Shown here piece by piece: positions 57,201 through 64,000 of a stretch of 64,000 bases of DNA. The position numbers were made by a program, and so were the translations under genes. The stretch is from Marthasterias glacialis (taxonomy: Eukaryota > Echinodermata > Asteroidea > Forcipulatida > Asteriidae). How positions within the stretch are numbered: the stretch's first letter is position 1; every line of letters starts with the position of its first letter. Location of the stretch: the NCBI GenBank assembly GCA_911728455.2, contig OU452238.1, positions 14,230,049-14,294,048 on the forward strand, read 5' to 3'. The notes below the pieces were generated by a model. That model searched no databases, was not told the origin of the DNA, and was given only the letters and a program-made list of their open reading frames with translations.

Positions 57201-60200
57201 GGTGGGGGAAATGTTGCATTTGGGGATGTTGCATTTGGTGAAGGTGTTGGGAATGGGGGAGGTATGCTTGGAGGGGGTGGGGGAAATGTTGCATTTGGAG
57301 ATGTTGCATTTGCTGAAGGTGTTGGGAATGGGGGAGGTATGCTTGGAGGGGGTGGGGGAAATGTTGCATTTGGGGATGTTGCATTTGGTGAAGGTGTTGG
57401 GAATGGAGGAGGTATGCTTGGAGGGGGTGGGGGAAATGTTGCATTTGGGGATGTTGCATTTGGTGAAGGTGTTGGGAATGGGGGAGGTATGCTTGGAGGG
57501 GGTGGGGGAAATGTTGCATTTGGGGATGTTGCATTTGGGCTAGGTGTTGGGAATGGGGGAGGTATGCTTGGAGGGGGTGGGGGAAATGTTGCATTTGGGG
57601 ATGTTGCATTTGGGCTAGGTGTTGGGAATGGGGGAGGTATGCTTGGAGGGGGTGGGGGAAATGTTGCAGTTGGGGATGTTGCATTTGGTGAAGGTGTTGG
57701 GAATGGGGGAGGTATGCTTGGAGGGGGTGGGGGAAATGTTGCATTTGGGGATGTTGCATTTGGTGAAGGTGTTGGGAATGGGGGAGGTATGCTTGGAGGG
57801 GGTGGGGGAAATGTTGCATTTGGGGATGTTGCATTTGGGCTAGGTGTTGGGAATGGGGGAGGTATGCTTGGAGGGGGTGGGGGAAATGTTGCATTTGGGG
57901 ATGTTGCATTTGGTGAAGGTGTTGGGAATGGGGGAGGTATGCTTGGAGGGGGTGGGGGAAATGTTGCATTTGGGGATGTTGCATTTGGTGAAGGTGTTGG
58001 GAATGGGGGAGGTATGGTCGGAGTGGGTGGGGGAAATGTTGCATTTGGGGATGTTGCATTTGGGCTAGGTGTTGGGAATGGTGGAGGTATGCTCGGAGTG
58101 GGTGGAGGAAATGTTGCATTGGGTGACACACCAGCAGTTTCATTGCATGCTACACCACTCCATCCATCAACACAAAGGCACTGGGCATTGTTTGTGCATA
58201 CCTTAAAAAAAAGAAAGAACCAAAGACTCAAGTTAGTCATAATTCATTTTAAATCCATCTCAGGCCGTGTCCGAATGAATGGCTTTGGTAGTGGCTACGG
58301 CCGGAAAGCCGAGGATTCCTATTCTTCAACGTTGTCGTTGCAGCCAGCGGCCGAAGTCGCTTGATTCAGACACACCCTCATTTATTTTTCACTCACAGGT
58401 ACTAACTTTCTTTCACTTACCCCTTTTCCAGAGCAAACAGTTCCATTCTGACCAGAGGGACAGGGAAGGTAACCCAATGACTCAATAGACACACAGTCAA
58501 AATCGTGACACACCTGTCAATAAAGAGGATTGAGTCAAAGGACTGAGGGTTAACTCTCAGAAGTTGAAAGAAAAAGCTTGTAGCTGCAAACAAAGCTAAG
58601 TTAACAAAGAACAGTCTGGTACCTTTCAAGCTCCAAGTTGATGATATTTTAAGAAGAAGTCTGGGTAACAATACTATAAATTACCTTTCCCTCGTCACAT
58701 TTTGTGCCGTCTGCAACATCAGATGGATTGGTGATGTCAGCTATATTTAAATCCGCCACCCAGATGGACCTGAACAAAAGTAACAACAAATCAAGAAATA
58801 AAGAAGGCTATAAATGTTTTAAGTTTGTTTTTTAAACAATTCTAAAAGGAAGGAGGCAGTATGTCTTCACTTAAACAACAAGCAACTGTTTTGTGATAAA
58901 TAAATAAAAAACATATTTGATTGAAATCTGCACAAAACTGAACTTTAATAAAATGGCTCAATGCTTTGAAAACCAATGTTGCAACATTTTCTCTTCTCTG
59001 TCTCAAATTCTCTAAATCTCCCAATCTGTATCTTCAGGTACAATTTCTAACTAACTTTGCCTTGGAAAAAGATTGTTGAAGATTTCGAGTGATAAGTAAA
59101 AAAACTATTTGGTTTACTTACAGGCAATATTCTCCGAAGTTATTACCCCTAGGTGTTAATCCATAAGGAAAGAAAGATAACATGGCATCCTTACAGTGTA
59201 GCATACCACACTGGCGCTGAGTATTTGAGTTTGACCTGAAAAAGAGGGGAGAAAAGCGAATTCATCACTAGAATTTAGTTAAGACAAACACTAGGGGCTG
59301 ATTGCAATAAAACAGTCTCAACCAACAGTCTAAGACCAGTTGAGTTAGGCCAGCTATCCGCCTTGAGCGGTTTTAGCTTGATCAGTCTTTAAGCCTCTTG
59401 CAATAAGTCTCAGATAAGTTGGTGAGGAGTAATGAAATACAAACAAACATCCCTAGAGAAGCTTTGTTAGTTACGACGGCCACCATTATCCGTAGCACAA
59501 TGATAGTGACAATGGCTTCGCAAGGGACACAGAAGCGCTATATTTTCCTGTATTCCACTCGTGCTTGTGTGATAAATTATAATAATTATATGAACTGCTT
59601 ATTATCATCATTATTGTGAAGTTTATGAGGTATAAATGTAAAACATTTGGGCTAAACAGAGTTACTTACGTAGAGTCACAATTCAAGTAGGTAAGGGTGT
59701 CTCCAATAGTGTAGCCACAATAACCAAATGGGAAGCGTGCAAATGTGTTCAAAGCTAAACAGTCTTCTGCCGATGATGAACCTGAAAACAACAGTTTGAC
59801 ACAATTCCTTTCATTTCTCTCTCAATTTGATTTCTAACATCACACAATGTCAACATCAGCCCAAAGGAGTCTCTCCCTCCAGGATGCTGTGAATCATGGC
59901 CTTTCTGGCTGTGTCTCAATCGCCTGCGTGCTGGAATTGGTCGTTGCAAGGCTCTAATGGCCAAATGGGGTTTCAATAATGAATAATTTGTTAGGACGAG
60001 TTTAATCAGAGAAGGGACTCGAGAAGAAGAAGATTTACAAAATATTTCCAAACACAGGTACCCTTTCCAATATTCAACCATGTTTTTTTCAGCAAAACTT
60101 TAACTGTACCTTGCCCCCAGATATCCTGACACTGTGCATCTCGAGTTGGGCATCGTCCATTTAAGCAGTAACCCTAAAAATAAAAAGAAAAACGACTTTG

Positions 60201-63200
60201 TTCATCTACAAGAGAATAACAGTTTTGAATGATTCACTCTCTTAAGATTCAGAACATTTAAGTGCCTTTTACATCTCCAAATACAACCCCCTTTCCAGAT
60301 GGACAGACTGAAAATTTACACTAGAAAAATGGCAACACTACTCCCAAATACAAACATTACATGAAAAAAGTCCTAACTGACTCGGTACTTACTGCGTTCT
60401 CTAGACAAGGAGTTCCATCTTGCAAGTAAATATTGTCTGGACACTAGAAAGAAATAACAAAATAAGTGCAAGTGATTTTTCTGACACCAGATCACAAACA
60501 AGGGTGTTATTATCGTACAAACATGAAAAATCCTAAAACTCTGGTAGCTGTATCTTCTTCATCTGGAGATGAAGCCCCCCCCCCCTGAATACACAGGGTG
60601 TTATTTTAGAGGATTACAGAATCTCTCTACCTTTACAAACAAAAATACCAAGGTTTGGTCATCCTACTATAACTCATGCAATGTTGTATGCATGCATGTA
60701 TGTATCCATAAACGGCTCTCTTTCATTTTTCATCTGACGGTTGTAAAAGTTGCATGGAGCATAGATGATGATCCGAGATGTGTTATAATCTATAAATGAA
60801 TGAAATCTGTTCATTAGTGCCTCACTCAGCCAAGATATGCTAATAACAAGGGCTTTGCATGAAATGGAATTTCACCTCTTCTAAATAAAGGTGAAAATGA
60901 AGTGAAATCAACAGAAATTACTGAAGTAAGAAAACCTTCTGACAGGTCACTCAAAGAAACAAGAAGTTCCAGCTCAGAAGATTATTCTCATTACATTATT
61001 TTTAACGAAGAAGGAATTCCTGAAATTTGCACATTTTCTTTCTGACTGCTTGAGATTAAGAAATGACTTACATTTCCTGATGATCCAGTACACATCTCCG
61101 AGATATCACACTCTGTGGTACTCTCTCTACACATTATGTCTGATGATAAATACTGTTTCAAAAAATACAAAAATGCTTTAAAATATTTCATAAAATGAGG
61201 AGAGTAACGGCTTCATCTAAACCAAAGATGGCCAGAAAACACAGAGCAAACAATGATGGAAGTTTTACAGGCAACGTGGAGGCAATCAACTATACTGCAG
61301 ACAAAAAGAACGCTTCCAATGCAAAGTGCATGCACTCACCCTGCAATGTTTCGGTTCACCCAAACAAAGTGGACAGGTGGTACTGGATTTCACGCTCAAA
61401 TTCTCCCTTTTTTGCGGGGGTTGTGTAATCCCCGATTCCAGACCTTTGTCCTTTTGTTATAGATAAAGGATTATGAGACATTGAGAGGCTTCCACCATTG
61501 TCTATCATTGTATTTCGGCTCAGTGGATGTAGGTCTGTGTGAACCAAGAGTCCAGCCTTGGTTCTGGTCATGGGACCAATTGTTGGCTGGGCTTAAAGCG
61601 AGGTTTTTCCATCCACGCTAAATGAATCTGATATTTTCTCAAAAGAGAAACAATGTGAACCTTTTTCCTCTTGGCTTAAGAGGTTAATGTAAATTAGGTC
61701 TTCTTAGCTCTAAATTTTTTTTTAATTTTTAGGATTTGAAACTTCTATTTTTGGTTCACACTGACTGAATGGGACTTACTACAAGAGGCTGTCACTTTAA
61801 CTTCATGACGTTATTTGTCATCAATACTTGAGTGTGTTTAAGACGGACATTGCAAGTCACTTTACCTGACAATTACTGCAACATTCTCCTTGATAACACT
61901 CACTGCCAAGGGTCAACTCACAGGTCTTAGAGTCACAGCAAAGGTTACCAGCACACTCCTGTAGAGAAGTGGAAAAAGTATACACAATATATACATCAAA
62001 ATAACAATTCCCCTGACAGTTTTAACTCACTTTTCCTGTTTCGTTTTCTTCAAATCTAGGACTGAACTTATGAAGAAAATTATGCAGAGAGCAAAAATTA
62101 TTGGAAGGTCGAAATAAACCCCATCATCATCACCATTCAACTTAGACCAGGATATATAGCTGATTTTTTTGACACAATATTTTGTTGACAAAATTAAACA
62201 AAAATTTTCGATTTTGTTTTAGAAATGTAGGTGTAGTATGCATCAGAAACATTGCAAAAATATCAACTCATGACGTGACATTCTTTACAACTTTTTGGGT
62301 TGAATGGAAGTATGTCACATCTTGAGGCCTCTTAAGGCCTTTGTGAAGATTTCATTTCATTTCATTTGCCAGGAAACACAAAAAAGGGACATTGCACAAC
62401 AAAATGATCTACATTAAACATACAGAGAAATTACAGATATTTAGACAAACAGAGAAATCGTTTTCTTGTCAGAACTGACTGAAGTTTGCAGGAGCTGTCT
62501 TACCTCAGGTGTTCCACAGTCACAGGTTTCCGGAAATTCCAATATTCCATTCCCACATGTACCAAAGCTTATCAGCTGCAAGAGAATAAATAGTGATTTT
62601 GACCAGTTATTCGTTTATTTCAAATCCTTAGGGATTATGTGAGATAGGCGGGAGAGGGGGGGGGGCAGGAGGGGGCAGCAAGTCTTACCTCCTGTGGCGT
62701 TGGTACATTGAAGAGACAAGAATAATACCCTCTCTGAAGATGATATTCAAAAGCTTCCAAACTGCAGTCAGAAAATCCCGACGGTGGTTTAGGCTTCCAG
62801 TCTCTACAAAAATAACCAGAAATTCATTGCTATTTGTATTTTTCTTTATTAACAATTTTTGGTTGTCATGAATTTCTTTCATCAGAGGATGAAAGCCCTG
62901 CCTGAGGAGGACACTGTATCTGTCCAACGAATAAAAGGTCAGCTACAGTACTGACTCAAAGAAATCCCAGCTTCTTGTCTTTCTAGAAGATTGAGAATTT
63001 CAAAGTTATTTTGGGTATATCATGTACTAATCTCTTGAAGGCAGAAGTGTTGGCTCTGAAAAGAGCTGGTTGGTTCGTTCTCAATATTTTGAGCAGCTTG
63101 CTCTAGTTGTCATCATCAGGAGTCATCCAACAATTACCAAAACCTCAAACCATTCCATGCTGTAAACATTTTTTCAACCAATATCTTTACAATAATATGC

Positions 63201-63281
63201 AGTATCGATTATAAAATTGATATGCTTACACTGGTCTTTGGTACATCACGCAGCTATTCGGTGATCCATCACAAGCACAAA
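51009..63281 (-). CDS. ADAM-family protein fused to a FAM171-like ectodomain and membrane anchor (3' 17 exons)
   Basis: Seventeen exons, all with GT..AG borders and mutually consistent phases, encode 1,478 residues in this window; the 5' part lies beyond base 64,000. Order: end of reprolysin (CACDGSPNSCVMYQRP, with the CxC…CxM pattern), disintegrin (CGNGILEFPETCDCG … CRESTTECDISEMCTGSSGN), Cys-rich domain (GYCLNGRCPTRDAQCQDIWG …), EGF-like (residues ~305-334), ~20 copies of a 25-residue Pro-rich repeat (~338-830), ~50 TQPPS-type pentapeptides (~852-1108), FAM171-like ectodomain (~1110-1361, ending FTAPHLSWWMAAD), transmembrane helix (~1382-1405) and a ~71-residue tail. ADAMs are cell-surface proteases or adhesion proteins. 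FAM171 proteins are single-pass membrane proteins of poorly known role. Proteolytic activity cannot be judged because the HExxH site is outside the window. The alternative, two neighbouring genes, is argued against by the single 2.64 kb exon that spans EGF, repeats and the first FAM171-like segment. Confidence 0.88.
51370..51600. repeat. ~112 bp tandem duplication in last intron
   Basis: Two copies, each holding gttgattgcatgaagggtga and aaagaaattaaac, in the intron between exons 16 and 17. Confidence 0.8.
52150..52288 (-). CDS. ADAM-like gene, exon 16 (transmembrane)
   Basis: Short linker, then VIVFSTIGALIVLLIFVITC followed by IVGW, a 24-residue hydrophobic helix, then SCR as stop-transfer start. 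Donor catgcag|gtaagc. Confidence 0.9.
52606..52948 (-). mobile_element. tRNA-Leu-derived SINE in intron
   Basis: Minus-strand head tgtcgtggccgagcggataa with ctcaagc at the anticodon position, long variable arm and B-box gagttcgagtctcgg fits a tRNA-Leu origin. A conserved body (cccttcggatgggacttaaa) and a short (TAT/TAA)n tail follow. The same trinucleotide-type tail is seen on the LINE at 47,294. Confidence 0.85.
53136..53264 (-). CDS. ADAM-like gene, exon 15 (FAM171-like end)
   Basis: Forty-three codons: FWEEAGVGKILITEDLLAYW, QFTAPHLSWWMAADRLDKST. The W-x-x-x-G-x-G…A-P-H-L-x-W-W pattern parallels the APxLGYWVA end of FAM171 ectodomains. Confidence 0.87.
53982..54278 (-). CDS. ADAM-like gene, exon 14 (FAM171-like core)
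   Basis: Ninety-nine codons. Reads FGQKAMIQFDTSLVDGATID, later NGDTVELVVFGALELTINDK and GGIEMLVPLDPGLDVKDGND, ending WTYNETTG. The I-x-x-x-VPLP-like segment followed by a W-x-x-(N/D)xxTG motif matches FAM171 and CILP-type domains. Confidence 0.85.
54575..55046. mobile_element. ~470 bp MITE in intron
   Basis: tcagttttgtgatgca at the left end and tgcatcacaaaactga at the right end are perfect inverted copies; inside them gcccttatgaaaatgg pairs with the complement of cactttcataaggac. Noncoding. Lies between exons 13 and 14. Confidence 0.75.
55146..55229 (-). CDS. ADAM-like gene, exon 13 (FAM171-like)
   Basis: Twenty-eight codons: DLIVRLLQLQPATVEVLGGN then MLIESDFN. Corresponds to the SLxLLPxxxAxLxVYxD-like strand after the first FAM171 fold. 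Acceptor tgtttgcacag. Confidence 0.85.
55558..58201 (-). CDS. ADAM-like gene, exon 12 (EGF end, Pro-rich and TQPPS repeats, FAM171-like start)
   Basis: A 2,644 bp exon. It opens with VCTNNAQCLCVDGWSGVACN, the second half of an EGF-like module. About 20 repeats of 25 residues (NATFPPPPPSIPPPFPTPSP + NATSP) follow; each has two N-x-T sequons. Then come ~50 pentapeptides of STQPP/TTQPP/ATQPP type, a mucin-like stalk. It closes with GYIMVNLKVTILDSQNNPLY and VVNKIGYTSNAVRWSSGITE, the carboxypeptidase-regulatory-like first fold of FAM171 proteins. Donor actgaag|gtaagt. Confidence 0.9.
55806..56575. repeat. 15 bp coding tandem repeat (TQPPS)
   Basis: About 50 units of ggctgggttgaggga (plus strand). 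Blocks marked by gttggtggctggg, tgcgggaggctggg and tgccgaaggctggg recur around 55,831, 56,208 and 56,372, so the array also has a higher-order structure. It encodes the mucin-like stalk of the ADAM-like protein. Confidence 0.97.
56643..58120. repeat. 75 bp coding tandem repeat (NAT-Pro-rich)
   Basis: About 20 units of 75 bp, most of them identical, marked by ggtgttgggaatgggggagg at 75 bp spacing from 56,718. Units near 58,000-58,120 are more diverged. The length keeps the coding frame (25 codons). Confidence 0.98.
58263..58379. mobile_element. ~117 bp foldback element in intron
   Basis: gccgtgtccgaatgaa and ttgattcagacacaccc are imperfect inverted ends; the interior is CG-rich (ctacggccggaaagccg, agcggccgaagtcgc). 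Between exons 11 and 12. Confidence 0.5.
58421..58513 (-). CDS. ADAM-like gene, exon 11 (Cys-rich / EGF start)
   Basis: Thirty-one codons: VCHDFDCVSIESLGYLPCPS then GQNGTVCSGKG. The last part opens the EGF-like module. Confidence 0.9.
58685..58769 (-). CDS. ADAM-like gene, exon 10 (Cys-rich)
   Basis: Reads SIWVADLNIADITNPSDVAD then GTKCDEGK; the GTxCxxGxxC motif continues into the next exon (KVC). Confidence 0.9.
59122..59235 (-). CDS. ADAM-like gene, exon 9 (Cys-rich)
   Basis: Reads QRQCGMLHCKDAMLSFFPYG and NNFGEYC. CGMLHC corresponds to the conserved CGxxxC of ADAM Cys-rich domains. Confidence 0.9.
59285..59415. repeat. Possible small foldback element in intron
   Basis: attgcaataaaacagtctca near one end and cagtctttaagcctcttgca near the other are partly complementary. 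Weak. Confidence 0.25.
59670..59781 (-). CDS. ADAM-like gene, exon 8 (Cys-rich)
   Basis: Reads SSSAEDCLALNTFARFPFGY then CGYTIGDTLTYLNCDST. The FGYCG motif corresponds to the usual GxCG of the Cys-rich region. Confidence 0.9.
60110..60173 (-). CDS. ADAM-like gene, exon 7 (Cys-rich)
   Basis: GYCLNGRCPTRDAQCQDIWG then a split Gly. Matches the YCxxGxCxTxxxQCxxxWG block at the start of the ADAM Cys-rich domain. Confidence 0.92.
60393..60443 (-). CDS. ADAM-like gene, exon 6 (disintegrin / Cys-rich border)
   Basis: Seventeen codons, CPDNIYLQDGTPCLENA, matching the conserved CPxDxYxxDGxxC stretch. Confidence 0.92.
61072..61152 (-). CDS. ADAM-like gene, exon 5 (disintegrin loop)
   Basis: Twenty-seven codons. 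CRESTTECD occupies the disintegrin-loop position where some snake-venom proteins carry RGD; the acidic ECD motif is typical of ADAMs. Followed by CTGSSGN. Confidence 0.92.
61866..61958 (-). CDS. ADAM-like gene, exon 4 (disintegrin)
   Basis: Thirty-one codons with ECAGNLCCDSKTCELTLGSE and CYQGECCSNCQ; cysteine spacing of the disintegrin core. Confidence 0.92.
62504..62575 (-). CDS. ADAM-like gene, exon 3 (disintegrin start)
   Basis: Twenty-four codons, LISFGTCGNGILEFPETCDC and GTPE: the CGNG…E…CDCG start of a disintegrin domain. Confidence 0.92.
62689..62803 (-). CDS. ADAM-like gene, exon 2 (metalloprotease end)
   Basis: Acceptor tttttgtag, donor caggag|gtaaga. Contains FSDCSLEAFEYHL and SCLFNVPTPQE, the closing FSxCS…CLFNxP signature of M12B metalloproteases. 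Ends in phase 0. Confidence 0.9.
63230..63281 (-). CDS. ADAM-like gene, exon 1 in window (end of metalloprotease)
   Basis: Acceptor tttttgcag, donor ccagt|gtaagc. Reads CACDGSPNSCVMYQRP; the cysteine pattern and Met match the segment shortly before the end of reprolysin domains. Starts with two bases of a split codon. Confidence 0.85.
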
Positions 63282-64000
63282 CTGCAAAAATATTTTTTTT
63301 AAAAATGAACACAATCCCAAATATTTCATTTTAGAGTTCCCTTTATGCATGATTAACCAGTTTAACAATTCTACAATAAACACAAATATTTCACACTAAA
63401 GTAAACTACTGGGCTTAGGGTACACCACAATTTTTTTCTCCATTTTCAAGACAGATTTTATGTTTGGCAAAGTTGATGTTATAACCAATCCAATTTTCAA
63501 AAGTATATCACTTTCAAGTAAGATTTGAAATTTTATTGAAAACAATTCCATTTTATCCATGCTCAAGCCGATTTTAACTTGAAAAATTAATCCAAAAGTT
63601 AAATTGCTAATTTTGTTTGATGACCAAAGTTATTAACTTTCAAATGAGATATCTAACGAAAAATTCCATCAAGGAATAATGATAGAGTAAATAATAAAAA
63701 AGAGAAAAAATTGTGTGGAGCGCAAGAGATAAACTCAATGTGCTGCCTGCTCAATTTCAGTCTGGTGCCTTGTGACACAGCGACAAAATGCAGGCAAAAT
63801 GACGTAATATAGCTGATCAAAATGATCGTTTCATTTTTATAGCCATCTACAATGTAAAATGCGATTTATTAATTCTAGTTATTATAAAATGACATGCTCT
63901 TTTAAATTTGGTTTACTGGAATCAATTCATATTCAAGATAAAATCAACTTGATTACTGAACTTTAAAGTTATAGAAGCTGACTAGTTATTACTTTTTCTG
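63282..64000 (-). other. Intron of the ADAM-like gene, running off the window
   Basis: AT-rich, no further exon recognised. The exons for the zinc site and prodomain must lie beyond base 64,000. Confidence 0.6.

Noticed and set aside
56508-58364. 618-codon glycine-rich plus-strand frame, and other long frames over the 75 bp and 15 bp arrays
   Set aside because: These are shadows of the minus-strand coding repeats. Only the minus frame joins correctly to flanking ADAM and FAM171-like exons.

Overview
This is a eukaryotic, animal-type window. It has many introns with GT..AG borders, dense interspersed repeats (tRNA-derived SINEs, LINE and DIRS-like remnants, small foldback elements) and an AT-rich background. 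I found no bacterial-style operons. The only clear host gene is an ADAM metalloprotease relative. The repeat style (tRNA-Leu-headed SINE, many MITEs, TAA-tailed LINE) suggests a marine deuterostome invertebrate, probably an echinoderm. The species assignment is inference; I cannot confirm it without a search.

Bases 1-35,522 are one giant inverted repeat. The left arm (1-17,480) and right arm (17,813-35,522) are reverse complements around a 332 bp spacer, with roughly a few percent substitutions in stretches compared by eye, plus indels of tens to hundreds of bases. The left arm runs off the window start. Each arm carries, from the outside in: a degenerate retroelement-like zone with three SINE-plus-fragment blocks; two tandem copies of a ~3.7-4.2 kb unit (each with a 20 bp minisatellite, an open candidate exon, hairpin-containing exon-like modules and a tRNA-like sequence); a third, partial hairpin module; a degenerate repeat field with a LINE 3' remnant; and a SINE with long inverted ends. 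A decayed DIRS-like reverse transcriptase lies just outside the right arm (about 36.0-37.25 kb).

Bases 37-51 kb hold no convincing host gene. They contain AT-rich DNA, a 207 bp MITE, two tRNA-like sequences in opposite orientation, a 159 bp tandem repeat, a diverged copy of the arm unit (44.0-45.4 kb), a 62 bp tandem repeat, and a 5'-truncated LINE with an open reverse-transcriptase reading frame inserted in a two-unit minisatellite.

Bases 51,009-63,281 on the minus strand hold the last 17 coding exons of a single gene, and all intron phases close. Read 5' to 3', the protein has the end of a reprolysin domain, disintegrin, ADAM cysteine-rich and EGF-like modules, about twenty copies of a 25-residue proline-rich N-glycosylation repeat, about fifty TQPPS-type pentapeptides, a complete FAM171-like ectodomain, one transmembrane helix and a ~71-residue cytoplasmic tail. 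The prodomain and catalytic zinc site lie beyond base 64,000. An ADAM shedding/adhesion module joined to a FAM171-type membrane anchor is the most notable protein-level observation here.
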